DNA from: Micropterus salmoides
Taxonomy: Eukaryota > Chordata > Actinopteri > Centrarchiformes > Centrarchidae
Length of the DNA stretch: 64,000 bases
Direction of reading: 5' to 3'
Assembly: GCF_014851395.1 (NCBI RefSeq)
Contig: NW_024041150.1
Location: 35,599,585-35,663,584 of the forward strand
Below are positions 47,748 to 60,411 of the stretch, in pieces; position 1 is the first letter of the stretch; each line of letters begins with the position of its first letter. A program made the position numbers and the translations under genes. Below the pieces are notes generated by a model that worked only from the letters and a program-made list of their open reading frames with translations, searched no databases and was not told the DNA's origin.

Positions 47748-49890
47748 TTACACTATTTTGCATAAATACACGTGTTTTGCAATACTGGCTACTCTGCTTG
47801 CGCAAGTCCCCTCAGTGCAACTCATCCCCACAGCACATTGTTTCAACATTTTCAACTCTGTTTTACCAACTTGGTCGAAGTTCAATGTTTTTTATTGTTG
47901 TTCTATCAGGTTGATATGTGTGACGCGGTGTGTGTGTTGTGGAGGAACCTACACTCCCTAGTTTACATATTACTTAGTAGCAAAGTTACAGTAATGTGGT
48001 CCCTGCAGGAGCACCAGCGCAAAACTTTGTAGCACCACTTAAATCGAGATGTAAGGCCTCTTGGGTCTCTGAGCAAAATTCTAATAAGGGGCCCTCCTAC
48101 CTGACCCCTGAGCCATGTAAGCCATTTACCATTTGCACACAGTCACACCTGACAGCCCAGTGTTCCCACTACAATCCTCCCTCCTTTAGAAGAGTTAGCT
48201 CCATCTGTCTAAGAATAAGTAGAGCGCTAAAGAACAGTATGACGTATCAACAAACAATATTTATTAAATATAATATTTTCTAAGTGAATATCAACAGCGA
48301 CATAAATAAGACATTGTAGAAATTATAACATGCAGAAAATAATCAAATGTAACACTGAGGTTTGGTTCTGCTTCCTGTTAATTATTTCAATCAATTCATT
48401 TTAAATTCAGTATGTAATCAATAGTCAATGTCAATCCATTGCTTTTCATCTTTCGTTAGTCCAGAGTTGTAACTGAACCTTTACTGGGAGACATAATCAT
48501 TGTCTTGTTTTAAAATTATGTGCACATAAGAGGAGTGCCATCACTCCCGTATGTTGTCTGGACTGGTTCCCACATAAGTGCCCATTTAGCCCTAATCTCA
48601 ACATCAGTTGGAAACGAGTGAAAGCTCAATGAGGAGAACTTGATGAGCAAAGAGGAACTAAACGATGAACGATGAAGAGCAAAGAGGAACTAAACAAAGC
48701 TTTGTAGAGTCGACTTCCCTCCTTATAAGCTTGACACTGTCTTCATTTTAACAGCCAGCTAGGCTAGCCGACTGTCTAAGCTAGCTTGCTTTGTAAAAAC
48801 ACTGAGGTGACTAGGCTATCGGAATGATCCGAAAAACTATATACAAAAATTACTATTAACTACATAGTTACTGTGAACATTGGCTTTAGAGCTGACAAGA
48901 AGTAAGCAGATGTGCAGTTTGTAAAATGGACGGCAATAGGCTGGCTGCATGTTGAAGCAATAATCCCTTGTTTTCTATTTTTACACCTGTTAAATACAGA
49001 AGGTGTGAGTGTGGAGGATTTGTAGTTGTTGAAAGGCACATTTTCATAACTGGCTGTGCAATGAAAGTAATGTAACTACAATTATTAATGACTTGCAATT
49101 TCTAATTTGTAAATTAATGTAACGTTGAAGCTCAATTGTGACATATTGGGAAAAGTGTGCGAAAAGTCAAAACTAAGAGCGGCGTCACACCTACAGTACA
49201 CAACGCCCAGATTGCTGATAGCGCCTTTAATCCTCTAGGTCAAGCCGTTTAGACCACCAGACTGTGCAGGATGAATTTTGTGGGCAAATCACCGCAGTGA
49301 AAAAGCTGATTATTGCGGTCTAGACATGCGGAGGTCTGCTCCATCCATCACATTACAAAACCTGCCGATAGCAGAGACAGAGGAGAAGGGCAGAGAGCAG
49401 AGCCTCCTCAACTCAGTTTGTCTCACTTTTTATTTGACAAATGGCCTGACAAAAACTCACGTCCGACTTAATAATATCAAACTGATGAAGATGCATAAGT
49501 GCCCCATTTGGACCAATTGTTGACGTTGAAGACATCAGCGGTTGGATGCATTGTTCCTTTCTTTATCCATAAAAGTCATTAGGTTTCATTCTGTGGACAT
49601 CATGAATTTCAAGTTTCAGCCCTTCATGAAATATTTTGTGAAGATATTTCACTCAGGACTAGCCATCTGACATTGCAAAGTCCAAAGTCACACAGGTATT
49701 ACAGATGTTCCATGTGACGGCTGAACATACAAAGCAAACCGACCACTTCCTAGTTCTTAAAAGAAGACGATGATGTAGCAAAGGAAATGGATGAAAAGAA
49801 AAAATAATGACAGGGTTCAAGAAATAACGACAGAAGGGGCAGGTAATATAGAAGAGAAAGATGAAACAAAATCGACTAAGGACAGTAGGC
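47746..49890. other. Non-coding intronic DNA with a two-copy tandem repeat
   Basis: GAGCAAAGAGGAACTAAAC occurs at 48645-48663 and exactly again at 48677-48695 (period 32). No gene is seen. Confidence 0.5.
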
Positions 49891-50065
49891 GGTAAGAAAA
49901 GAGGGTTCAAAGAGAGGGGGGAGGAGAGCTGGAGGAAATCAGAGGAGAGGAGGAGGAAGAGTCAACTATCTGGGTAGAGGAGGAATACACTCAGGGATGG
50001 ATTGGAGGCAAAGAATGAGGGTTAGGGTGGGGAGAGGTGCAATGGGGAAAAGGGACACGGAAACA
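49891..50065. repeat. Purine-rich low-complexity tract
   Basis: A run of G and A on the + strand with many GGAGGA and GAGAGG units, interrupted near 49962-49992. Confidence 0.7.
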
Positions 50066-50819
50066 GACAACAAAAGTGTGAGTCAGTAACTGAATAGAAA
50101 ATTTATCGGGTTTACATACACACCTAGACTTCAAGCCTACAGAAGGTGACACAGTATGTTTTCTGTTACTTTACACCCACGTGACATACAATTTAACACC
50201 TAGACTATAAAATTTTTTCCTGCAATTCGTTCTAAATGTCTTCTGTAAAAAAAAAAAAAGAAAAAAAAATGTAATGCGTGCCCCAGCTAACTAAATATCT
50301 GGGCTCCACCAGATAGTAAACATGAGCTATTAATTAACTTCTTGAAGCCCTACCAAAGAGATGAAGGTTTTGTGTCTGAAATTATTATCTCAATGTAAAA
50401 GTACTGACTTCACTATTATAATGTTTTGGTTATCATCCATTCAAATCCTGAAAAGTGATTGTTGGGGTAATTAGCCATGAGTTTGTCAACAATCCCCTTT
50501 CTTCTATTCTCCTCAGAAATGCATTGCAGAATTCACACACACAAGCACACACGTGTATTAGCTATCTGATTTCCAGGCTGTTGAATCGTTGGCTGTTATG
50601 AAACTTGAGCAAGAAGGACTGAGACATAAAATAAAACTATAACTGCGTAAGCTGATCCTCACTGAGGCAGTGACGCGGCTAAAGGCTACAGTCCGTAGAC
50701 ACTGCACTATCTAAAGTCTTGTATTCTCACAATGTGTCAACATACAGAAGCAACATGACAACATTTATATCAGTTTCCATCAGTTATGAGTCATGGAAAA
50801 TTTTGGGGGGAGGTTTTAC
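50066..50819. other. Non-coding intronic DNA
   Basis: An A-rich run lies at about 50248-50270. No gene is seen. Confidence 0.5.
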
Positions 50820-51175
50820 TGGCTGGCCCTGAAATTAGGTCAGATTATGTCTGATTAAAGTCTACCCCTCGATGCTGTTTGGTCCACTTTTTTAATTGTA
50901 AATTGCCATGAGAATTAACTAAAAAAGCATGATTAAGAGAAGTGCTCTGCTTAAACCAATCAATTAACTTTAGCATTGTATCTTTCATGATGATAAATGA
51001 GAGGGGGTTGGGGGACATTAAAAAACGGGACGTTATTCATCTGAGCAGTGTATGTAAATCTGCCTTTTTAATATCTGCAAAATATTCAGTTTGCCCAGCA
51101 ATATTCTCAATCAAAAGGCACTTGAAAATATCAGTTATCCTCATTATCTTCAATAAGTGTTTGGCTGTGTACAGT
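50820..51175. promoter_or_regulatory. Candidate conserved non-coding element in the large intron
   Basis: High-complexity AT-rich sequence with many homeodomain-like cores (CAATCAATTAACTTTAGC, GCATGATTAAGAGAAG, GTCTGATTAAAGTC) and no repeat ends or splice-bounded frame. It ends where a GT repeat begins. The call is by appearance only. Confidence 0.3.
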
Positions 51176-52264
51176 ACGAGTGAGTGCGTGTGTGTGTGTA
51201 TTCATGCATATATGAATGTGTGTATACTAATGGTATGATCTACTTTATCTTGACCTCTTTTAGTTCGTCACTAGGCAGCTGAAAATCTAGCTACTCTCAT
51301 TTCTGAGCAGGTTTACTGTTAGTTCACATCCCATTTAAATGCTGGCTATCAATATTCAAGACACTTTGTTAACTGATAATATCAGAAAACAGTTGTGACC
51401 AACCTTTTCCAATTTCTCCGATAACCTGTATAAAGTTAAGTAAAAATTAGTGAAGTAATCAGAAACACTTTTTTCAGATATTTCTACTATCAAATAAGCT
51501 ATTTTTCATTGTTGCTTGTTGAAAAAATAATCAAGTCACCACCAATAACTATCAAAACTGTATGAAATGAGAACAAATATTTCTCACTCTGAAATAAACT
51601 GTCATTTATAGTTAGGGCCAGCTAGTGAATCCAGCTGCAGAGACCACGGGCACATGTCGGCGTGACAAGAGAGAACCGTCTGATTCATGTTGCTTGACTT
51701 GATTCAGAGTGACTTGACCCTGGTCTGCAGTCACAGAACCAGTCCGCAGGCTCCAAGCTCTTTTATCACATTTAGCAGCGCTGAGGAATTGGAGCTGCAC
51801 GAGCACTTGAGCCCGAAGCTTTCCTTCTTTGTGCTCTAATCTGTTGTTCTCACAGCCTGTTTTTATGTAGTCGACCCACCTACCAGTTCACAGCTGCAGG
51901 AACTTTGTTTTTAGAAAATGCAGTTAAACACACAAAGAACAAAATTTTAGAGATAAAGGGAATATGGATCTACTGTACAGTATGGTTGCTGTAACACCAT
52001 ACATGGTGGTTGTGAATGTAGGGTAAAGACGTTTGTCGTTGTCAGCTAATGTTACCTGTGAAAAGCTGAAAATGAGAAAGCCGATATAGACTCCTAATGG
52101 AATTGTATTATGTTTCAAAATCCATATAAGAAATCAGCTATACACTGCATAGAAAATGCAGCATTGTGACTTTATTGAAATATTATGACTTTCCCGTAAA
52201 ATGAAGAATTTACAAATGCAAAATAATTCTATTACTATATGTGCAGCTTTGAATATCAGTCATT
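51176..52264. other. Non-coding intronic DNA
   Basis: No gene or repeat end recognised. Confidence 0.5.
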
Positions 52265-52460
52265 TTGGATGCCTCGGGAAGGAACTGTTTAAAAGTCACT
52301 TCCTGTTGCCAGTGGGTGGCGTTATGAGAATGAATGAATATTGGTGTAGATCTCTTCAGGGCTTGACTCTTATCAAACATTTGATAGAGATTTGAGTATG
52401 TATAGTACAGTTAGAACAATTTCCTGTTTCATGGCGAAGCATGGAACGTCAGTTTAAATA
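52265..52460. repeat. Fragment of the repeat family inserted at 8758
   Basis: GTCACTTCCTGTTGCC, ATATTGGTGTAGATCTCTTC and TTTCCTGTTTCATGGCGAAG match, in order and similar spacing, text at 8870-9040. Confidence 0.7.
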
Positions 52461-53880
52461 TAATCGGACTAATAATACTAATTGTACTGTCGAGCAGGAA
52501 CATGGGGGCAGCAGGAAGCCTGCAACCACAGATCCAGGCTCCACAGTAGCCAGAAACACCTGCAGAAAGTGATAGGAGAGGAGACGAGAAAGCATAACAA
52601 TCCCTCAGCCTCAACCCTAACATTGTTAAAATAGTAGTGTATATATAATGAGCTCTGAAAGCTCTGACAAAAGCTAGTAAGTGAACATTGAGTTTAGATA
52701 TGTGTTTTCAAAGTTACGAATGACCTCCGTGCCAAACCTCATTTTCAAATGTGTTTAAAATGTCACATTTGATGATCTTGCTAACTGATCTTTTCTAATG
52801 CAGAGCTGTGAGGGTCTTGAAGAGTTGTCAGGGTGGAGTTAAAACCCCATCTGGTTATAGGTGGTTCATGGTCCCAAATATAGGCCCCTCTTGTTGTTTA
52901 CAGTATCATGACCCCAAACTGAAAGGACTATCTTTTACTATATTAACAGGTGGTGACTGTAAAATACTATATAGTACAAATCACTCTGGCACAGATCGGG
53001 ATCCAGATATAACAGATCACTCTACATTTATTTGTGAATTTTCTTTTACAAGTCACAAGTGTGGATGGAAAGAGTGTCTCAAAAGAATCCACACAAATTG
53101 CTGGAGATTCACAAATATATAAATCTTTTTAAAAATTCCAAAAAGATACACAAATGATAATGAGTTGTAAATTAGAGGCACAGATACGAATCCAGATTTA
53201 TAGATTTGTGCATTGTGAGTTACTTATCTTGACATTTGCCAAGACTAGGGTGATACTAGTCTGAGGTGGCTATATGGTTAATTTTTGTGTGTGCACATCA
53301 TTTTAGGGTCATGAAATATAATCTATAACTCCAGTAATGTATCTGTTAATCATAATGGAGGGGGGGAAACACAGACATCTTAAGGGTAATATTATCTTAG
53401 CCTATCGGCTTACAGTGGAACTTAGATCATCTTAGCCTTAAGATGCTTTTGGGAAATGGAGCCCAGGTTTAAAAATGTTTAACCTTGCAAGAATGTCAGT
53501 TAGTCAGATTTTCAGATTAACAGACTGCACCTTCTCTTTCTTTGCTTTTATCACTGATTTTAAATTAACATTTTAAATTTAGTTTACTTTCCTGAAATTC
53601 AAGGAGGTAAAAATAGAATAGGAGAGAAAATTTTAATACTATCTTTGGCAGACATATGTAACTTGAGTAGTAAAAACTGTTCAAATGAAGCAGAAGAAAC
53701 TTGAGGAAATCCCAATTTTGGTTTGGATATTATGGTTAAATTAAGGGGATTTTTACTAAATATAACTGTCAGCAGTGTTTGCAAGAGGTGCAGCAGGATT
53801 CACTTACTGCAGCAATCATGTTGTGACCGAGAATGTTGGGGAATGAGTTGAGAGGTCAGGAGTAGTCTGTTTATGGCTGT
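52461..53880. other. Non-coding intronic DNA
   Basis: A 104-codon frame at 52808-53122 follows an acceptor-like TTTCTAATGCAG, but the acceptor frame stops after 12 codons and the long frame has no recognised domain. Confidence 0.5.
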
Positions 53881-53884
53881 GTGT

Positions 53885-54185
53885 GTGGTACGTATCACTC
53901 ATGTTGTGGGGACATAAATCTGTTCATGATCCATAAAATTTCAGGGTGAAGACTTTTAAGGTGAGGGTTAGGTTCAGGTTAAGGTTAGGGTTAGGCAAGG
54001 AGTGTTTATGGTTAGGATAAGTCTCCTGGAAATGAATGTAAGTCAGCGTAATGTTCTCTGAGGTGATGGAAAAACGACTGTGTGTGAGTCCTAAGGTGTC
54101 GTACAAATTCCAAGAGCGATTATATCTTGACAGCTCAAGGACATAAAAACACGCATCGTCATTGCACACACACACACACACAAAC
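53885..54185. repeat. Dispersed repeat with telomere-like array
   Basis: GTTGTGGGGACATAAATC opens a block with a degenerate TTAGGG array (GGTTAAGGTTAGGGTTAGG at 53976-53994) and ends in a short CA run at 54168-54182. This arrangement is common in fish and is not a true telomere. Confidence 0.6.
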
Positions 54186-54419
54186 ATTCACACACTATCT
54201 TATTTAAATGTATTTAAATTCATGTAAAAAATCTCAAATTAATCATGTGTACATGTCCTTAGAGACATCGTTACAAGCACACACAGGCATCCACCACATC
54301 TGATGTGTATCAGTGCGGGAAGACGAGATTAAACAGCACGGTGTGATCATCGGGGATAATCACCAGCCACAGCACACAGTGTGCACAAACACAACACACC
54401 CATATTCCATCTTCACTTA

Positions 54420-54780
54420 TCTCCTCCAATCTTTACTCTCCCCCTTTTCTGCCCCACCTGCATTACATCACATCCTTTTCTCTCCTCACCTCTCCTTTCA
54501 TTTCCTTTCATTGTATTACATCTCTTTTCCTCTCCTCTGTTCTGTTCTCCTCTTCTTCCCTCCCCTTTCCCTTTATTCCTCTGTTCCATTCCTATCCTTT
54601 TATCTCTCCTCTACTCAGCCTTCCTCTCCTCTCTTTCCTTCCCGTTTCTCTCCTCCTCTTCTCTTTCCTCTCTCCTATTCTTCCCTCTCCTCTGCTCTCC
54701 TTCTCACCGCTCGCCTGCCCACTCATCTTTTCATCTCTCTCTCCTTCTCCATCCTTTTTTTTTACCCTCTCTCCTCCATT
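54420..54780. repeat. Long polypyrimidine tract
   Basis: About 360 bases composed almost only of C and T on the + strand, in imperfect TCTCCTCTTCC-like units with mirror symmetry in places. The 140- and 177-codon frames through it are composition artefacts. Confidence 0.9.
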
Positions 54781-54989
54781 TCAAATATAAAAGCTTTATT
54801 TGACCGATTGCTCACTAACAGCGCAAAAAACCCCAACCACAATTAACATCACAAATCACCAACAACAGGGACTGCATACTAATCGCGTCGGCACATTAAG
54901 AAAACCTTCCACCTCTCTTTTACCATCATCTCTTTCTGTCTGAGAGACTTATCTGTTTCATTTGGCTGCATGTGCACATGTGCCAAACT

Positions 54990-55014
54990 GTGTGTGTGTG
55001 TGTGTGTGTGTGTG
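54990..55014. repeat. (TG)n microsatellite
   Basis: About 12 TG units. Confidence 0.95.
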
Positions 55015-55428
55015 AGGATTATGCAGCATCAGAGCCAGATTTGGTCCGTATGCTCCAAGGCAATCGCACCCCCACCAGCAGCAGCAGATTATGTGTCCTT
55101 CACTGGACAAATCTCACACTCACAAGCCAAAAACTGGATGATATTTCAAAAACACATTAACGTAGCCTACAAACATGACATGTGGCTAAACTTGAAGAAA
55201 TGTGTGTTTGTGTGTCGGAGAGAGAGGAAGTGTGTGTGTGTTGTTTGTGTCCGTCTCCACCCAACCTGTCCATCTAAAGTATGACAGAGTGTCATTAGAT
55301 TCGCTCCGGCAGTTTTTTTGCGCATATCACTAGTGTATGTGTGTCTATTAATAAATGTACAGAGGTACATGAGACAGGATGTGGTCGCCATGGTGCAAGG
55401 TCCTCCCACGCCTTGTTCTGACTCGGGG

Positions 55429-55450
55429 TGTGTGTGTGTGTGTGTGTGTG
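55429..55450. repeat. (TG)n microsatellite
   Basis: About 11 TG units. Confidence 0.95.
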
Positions 55451-56648
55451 GTCAGACAACCTGTTTATGCATGACAGATGATGCAAGGCGTTTCTTTTTC
55501 AAATGATCGGCCTTGCTTGCTACTTGCTGTTTCTTGCACAGTTTCTGGCTAAATAAAAGTTGTCAGGGACCAAAGGGTGATACATAAGCTCACACGCAGG
55601 CAGGCAGGATGTCTGGTTTACTTTCTGTTCAATTAACAGAAAAAAAGGTGTCCAGGTGAAAAGAGTGATACATTCTACTTTTTATTACATGTGTGTGTTC
55701 TTACATTTCTGAGCTTCAGAAGGTTCATTTGAAAGTCGGGCTGTTACCAAGGCAACCCCTGCATGTCGTAGCATTACCAAGTTGAAATGTCAGAAAGCAA
55801 AAAATAGAAAAAGAGAAAATATGTGTAATTAACGATGCCAGACCCGGGTCAGCTGTTATTTGCAAAGTGCAAACGATACTGTGTGTTTTGTTCACCTCCG
55901 ATCCCCAGACGGGTGGGGTTTGCAGCATCAGGACGGTCCAGGTGGTGTCCGCGTGTGTCTCAAGCATAAACTAGTAAATTAAACATGCACAGATGTGTTT
56001 CTGTGTTGCTTAGATAGCTGCGGATATCTTGTGTAAAGTGTTTAAAATAATTTGTAGCCTAAGAAACCACACAGAAACGTGAGTTTTTTGTGTTTTAAGT
56101 ATACAGATGGATATTTGTGTCCACAAGGGGAATCCAGTGTACATTTCTATTTATAAACCAACAGACACACACCGCTTGGAGGCTTTGAAGAGTTAAAACC
56201 ATGCCAGATCTGACGGGTACAAATTGCTGCACCTCTCTTCCTCTCCTCTTCTTTTTCATTCTCTTTCGGTCCGTTTTCATATTTCTCTCAAGTTTTCTCT
56301 CTTCCTTCTCCTTCCAAAGCCCTCATTTGATTTCTGCCTTGCTGTTTCACTCCCCGGGCAACCCACATCACCTTGCCTCTTCTGGGTTTTCCCACCCACA
56401 TCTCTTTCTCAGTCTGCCATCTGCTGGACAAAAGGAGTAACAGCAGAATTTTGAAACCACAGCTGGTGACATTGGGACGAGCTTCATTTGGCATTCCGGC
56501 GATGTCCGTCCGGGGGACAGCGTGGCCTCGTGATTACAAAAACACGACTGTATTTGAAAGGTCAGCAGGGTTCAGTGTCTGCAACAGCCAGCGTGCATCT
56601 GTTTTAATTAGTTCTGGCAAAGACGCACCTGAAAGTGCCAGTGTCTGT
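55451..56648. other. Non-coding intronic DNA with CT-rich patch
   Basis: CT-rich sequence at 56225-56440 gives spurious frames. No gene is seen. Confidence 0.5.
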
Positions 56649-57050
56649 GTCGTTTCCAGAAACTCATGAATAAACAGCTGCTGTCCATTATTTAGAAAAG
56701 GCTTCATACCATAGTCTTTGAAATGAGTGTTTCATAACAACAGTTTTAATCCTTAAGAGCTTTAAGGAAAGATAAAGATTAAAATAAGATTTGCTGAATT
56801 TTATTCTAGGGTTGAACGCAGGCATGTTGATGCTTTTGCACAAAAATTCATGCAGCATTTTCAAAAATATCATCATAGACATACTTTAGAATAATTCCAG
56901 TAAATGAGCCCACACTCTAAGTACCATTTTGTTTCCAAAAATTGGGACATTTCACATGAACTCGTTTAGTTCCTGTCATAAAAAGAGGATGTTGGTATCT
57001 GTCATTTCCAGTAACTCATGAATAAACAGTTGTTGATTGTTTAGAAAAAC
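56649..57050. repeat. Pair of direct repeats of about 52 bp
   Basis: 56649-56700 and 57001-57050 share TTTCCAG-AACTCATGAATAAACAG and a TTAGAAAA end at about 85 percent identity. They are 352 bp apart, in the same orientation. Confidence 0.8.
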
Positions 57051-57540
57051 TATAAGTTTTACTTTGCCTGAATATATATAGACTGATGAAATGCCTTAAC
57101 ACCGCAGAGCATTTTGCAATAACTATAAGGTTTTACAACTCTGTAAAACTTACGTTTTCGTTTGATCCTTTGTCCCAGTGATCCCAAGGTAAACAGTCGG
57201 CTAGCCTGGTTCATGTTACAGTGCATTTTATTGCCATTGCACTACCTGATGACGTTGCAGAGCCATGATGGACTTCCTATCACAACCACCCTGCCTTTAT
57301 TTTGTAAGGGCTCTCTGCGCTGCTGTCATTGAAATGAATGAGGAGAGTGTACTTTTTGATACTGATACTTAACAAAGTATTTGTCTTTGATACGGATCCC
57401 CAGAGTCACATCAAAGCAGTCAGAGGATTTGGCTCAGTGTTACATTTTAGTTTGTACGTTTCTGGAAGACCTGCGACCCTGTATACAGTAAAGGCAGTTT
57501 TGGACCAATAAAATACTACTACAGGGCTGCTTCCTGTTGG
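57051..57540. other. Non-coding intronic DNA
   Basis: No gene or recognised repeat. Confidence 0.45.
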
Positions 57541-58170
57541 CACCAGTGTCTACTACACATGATCGTGCAGCATAACCGTGGTTTAATGAAGTAGAACAAC
57601 GGCAGAACACCGTAATTCTGGTAGCTGCATAGCTGCGCCAACAAAAAGTGTCATGCTCAGTGTGTTTGCCGGACTCGGATCGTCACTGATTATTCAGCCC
57701 ACCTACGAGGCTCACCTGTCAAACACCAACGCAGCGTCACTGATCGCGAATATTTTTTTTTATATTGCTGAGAGTTGCAATATGGTTACATCTCTCATGT
57801 ACGACGGGATGTCACAGGGTTTTGATGTCATTTTTGGGTGTCCATGCAGGCTTTGGTCGGCTTCACTGTCCGATCTCTGGCTTACCCCCTTGAGCTGAAC
57901 CAAAGCCGTGTTTACTTGCTTCTCACTGACCCGCCCTTCTCTGCTTCTGATTGGCTAGTAGTCCTTAACAAGGAACTGCGCATGTGGAACTCCAACAAAG
58001 GTTATTTACAGACAAGATGTATCACTCCATAGCTGAAACAAAGTCTTCAACACAGGGTGAAAACAGGAGCTGCAGCAATGTGCAATATGACAGAAAATGT
58101 GTTTTTTGAAAAAGAAACCATGTAAACATGTTCTGGTGCAACCCCTAAATAAGATTTTGAACCTGAAAAG
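57541..58170. repeat. Dispersed fish repeat
   Basis: CTTCTGATTGGCTAGTAG, GTTATTTACAGACAAGATGT and the right end ACCATGTAAACATGTTCTGG...TTTTGAACCTGAAAAGAG belong to a common fish repeat. The 81-codon frame at 57653-57898 lies inside it and shows no known domain. The left limit is approximate. Confidence 0.55.
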
Positions 58171-58733
58171 AGCCGACGTGCTTGTCAGTCAACCAACCGA
58201 GCACAGCCTGGTTTGATGTCCTACAGCAAATCATTAAATGTTGAACAATATGATTATTGACAAGTTAGTACTTAGCATTAACAAATTAGAGACCAATGTA
58301 GAGCCTTTGTCCTGCACAAGAATTAAATAAAAACAAGCCACAGAAATGAAAGAGCTGTAACTGGATTTAATTCGACTAGTGGTAAAATAGAATACTATAA
58401 TATGAAATTACAAAGAATGTAGTATATTATTGTTATACTAACAGTATTCTATTAACTAAACCTTATACTTTTTATTTAATACACTCATGTACAGTTCCTC
58501 CTCCAGGTTGGATAGAGACTCTGCATTAGACAGATGTACATTGAGCCGGTGCCAGCGTGCCAATATGTGCTGCTTCAAGCTGCCTCCTCTGTAAACACAC
58601 TCCCCTTGTTCGGTTTTACTAGTTATTGTTATAAATATTGTTTAACTTTGTTCAAGTTGAGAAATAAACATTTCACAATGTCAGTATTTCGCCCATTCCT
58701 TGATAATTAAGCAAATACTCACCATTTGTTCCA
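58171..58733. other. Non-coding intronic DNA
   Basis: AT-rich, no feature recognised. Confidence 0.45.
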
Positions 58734-58816
58734 TAATAATCGAATCGCATTCACAAATTGCAATATTGTCTACAATAATCGCAATATGACTTTTTCTCCA
58801 AATCGTACGGCCCTAG
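58734..58816. mobile_element. Right end of a hAT-like short element
   Basis: ATAATCGCAATATGACTTTT leads to CAAATCGTACGGCCCTA, an end like that of the element at 30408-31183. The partner end is not visible nearby. Confidence 0.5.
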
Positions 58817-59430
58817 TTATTTTCCATTTTCTTTTCACAAATTATTAAATGATTAGCTCCCTTTTCTGCAGAGAAACAATTAGGAATCCCAGTAGGACCT
58901 AATTACGGTCTCAAAACCACCTTTACTCATGTTCACCTTTACACATTCAGCCTCGTCTAGTGCTAACAGGCGAACAAACTGCTTGAATTAATTTTAACAC
59001 ATATTAATAGAGACTGGTATGATCACTAATGAAGCAGCATGTTTTCCTGCACATTTCTATCTGCCCTTTTTTTTTTCCTATCATGGGAAATACTGCAGCA
59101 CAAATGGACTAGACAGAAGATAACATGCCTATCAGAGTAATTTTACATCATAACTTTGATACATGACTCATTAAAGTTAACGAAGCTCTTTTGACCTGAT
59201 TCTGGTAACCAAAAGTGAGAATTATGGGGGTGGGGGGGGAGAACTCTACAGTTTTGGAAAGGAAAAGCGAAAAAGGTAATTTGAGGAGGAGAGACAGAAG
59301 GACGGAGAGAGAGAAAGACAGAGACAGACATAGTGACGGACAGAGAGAGAGAGCTGGTGTCAGTGAGTGAGTCTGCAGGGAACAGCATGTTTCTGCTCAT
59401 TAAAGACGGAATGAAATGCCGACTGGCAGA
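58817..59430. other. Non-coding intronic DNA
   Basis: A GA-rich patch lies at 59285-59352. No gene is seen. Confidence 0.5.
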
Positions 59431-59450
59431 AAACACACACACACACACAC
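59431..59450. repeat. (CA)n microsatellite
   Basis: About 10 CA units. Confidence 0.9.
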
Positions 59451-59521
59451 TCGCTGTAATTTGCCTTGGCAGATGAGACACTGATCTGACACTGAAAGCA
59501 GTCCGACGATGGCGCGTAGGC

Positions 59522-59542
59522 AGCACACACACACACACACAC
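59522..59542. repeat. (CA)n microsatellite
   Basis: About 10 CA units, 90 bp from the previous CA array. Confidence 0.9.
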
Positions 59543-59906
59543 AGAGTCAGGACACCTCATGCAGGCTGGCAAGACATCAGTTTGTGTGATCACAGTGACG
59601 TTTCCAGCTCACTTAAGCAGAGTGGGGTGCCAATATCTTCCCCATCAATTTGATATGATGTGACTGGCTGTGTGTGTGTTCGTGCATGCGTATTCAAACT
59701 TATTTCATGCCCTGGTCAGTGTCCAAGCAAGAGCAGTTATTGTCCTGAGTGTGTGTGCCTCATTGCCAAGCAGACAGGTTCTTCCAGTTCTATTTATAGC
59801 CTTAAGGAAATAGGCTCGTTCTTACATGAGCGCACACACACCACGCCTGATGTGTCATGTAAGGTAGGTGAAGAGCTTATTAGCATGCTCCAGCTTATCT
59901 CCAGGA

Positions 59907-59923
59907 TGTGTGTGTGTGCGTGC

Positions 59924-59959
<36 letters not shown>
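59907..59959. repeat. Compound (GT)n(GA)n microsatellite
   Basis: A GT run with two CG interruptions passes directly into a short GA run. Confidence 0.9.
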
Positions 59960-60411
59960 TGTGTCCTACACACCTGAGTGGGCGTGGCTACACGAAAAGG
60001 GAAGATTAAGAGGAAGGAAGTAGGTGTATTGTTTGAGGAGCTGCTGGTGTGACATTACGGCCGAGGTGGTGTGTATGAGGGAACCGATATATAGAGAAAA
60101 AAGCACATTTTGTTTAGAAATAGTAAAAAAAAAAAGGTTGAATAAATCTTTTTTAAGAAGAGGAAGAAGAAAAAGATGGGTAGAGAACGATCCAAATAGA
60201 TCAGAAAAGAGTAGATGTTGAGCAGATCCCGCTCCACCCTATGCCTCTGAAAGTTATTGCCCTTCTGGAGGTAAAGGTCATTTAGTTGTATTTTACTGTA
60301 GTAAAAGTACTGCTTAGTACCGCTTAGCTAGTACACACAGCTAGGTCATCGATGCCGGGATTGTGTCAAAGCAGCGGGTGCTGCATGGCGCCCCTTTTGT
60401 TTCGCTTTGAG

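Noticed and set aside
52788..53122. Acceptor-like TTTCTAATGCAG followed by a 104-codon frame
   Set aside because: The phase-0 frame from the acceptor stops after 12 codons, and the long frame has no domain or donor.
54313..54846. 177-codon + strand reading frame
   Set aside because: Produced by a polypyrimidine tract; residues are almost only Ser, Leu, Phe and Pro.
57653..57898. 81-codon frame with some non-repetitive composition
   Set aside because: Lies inside a dispersed fish repeat and matches no transposase or other family I know.
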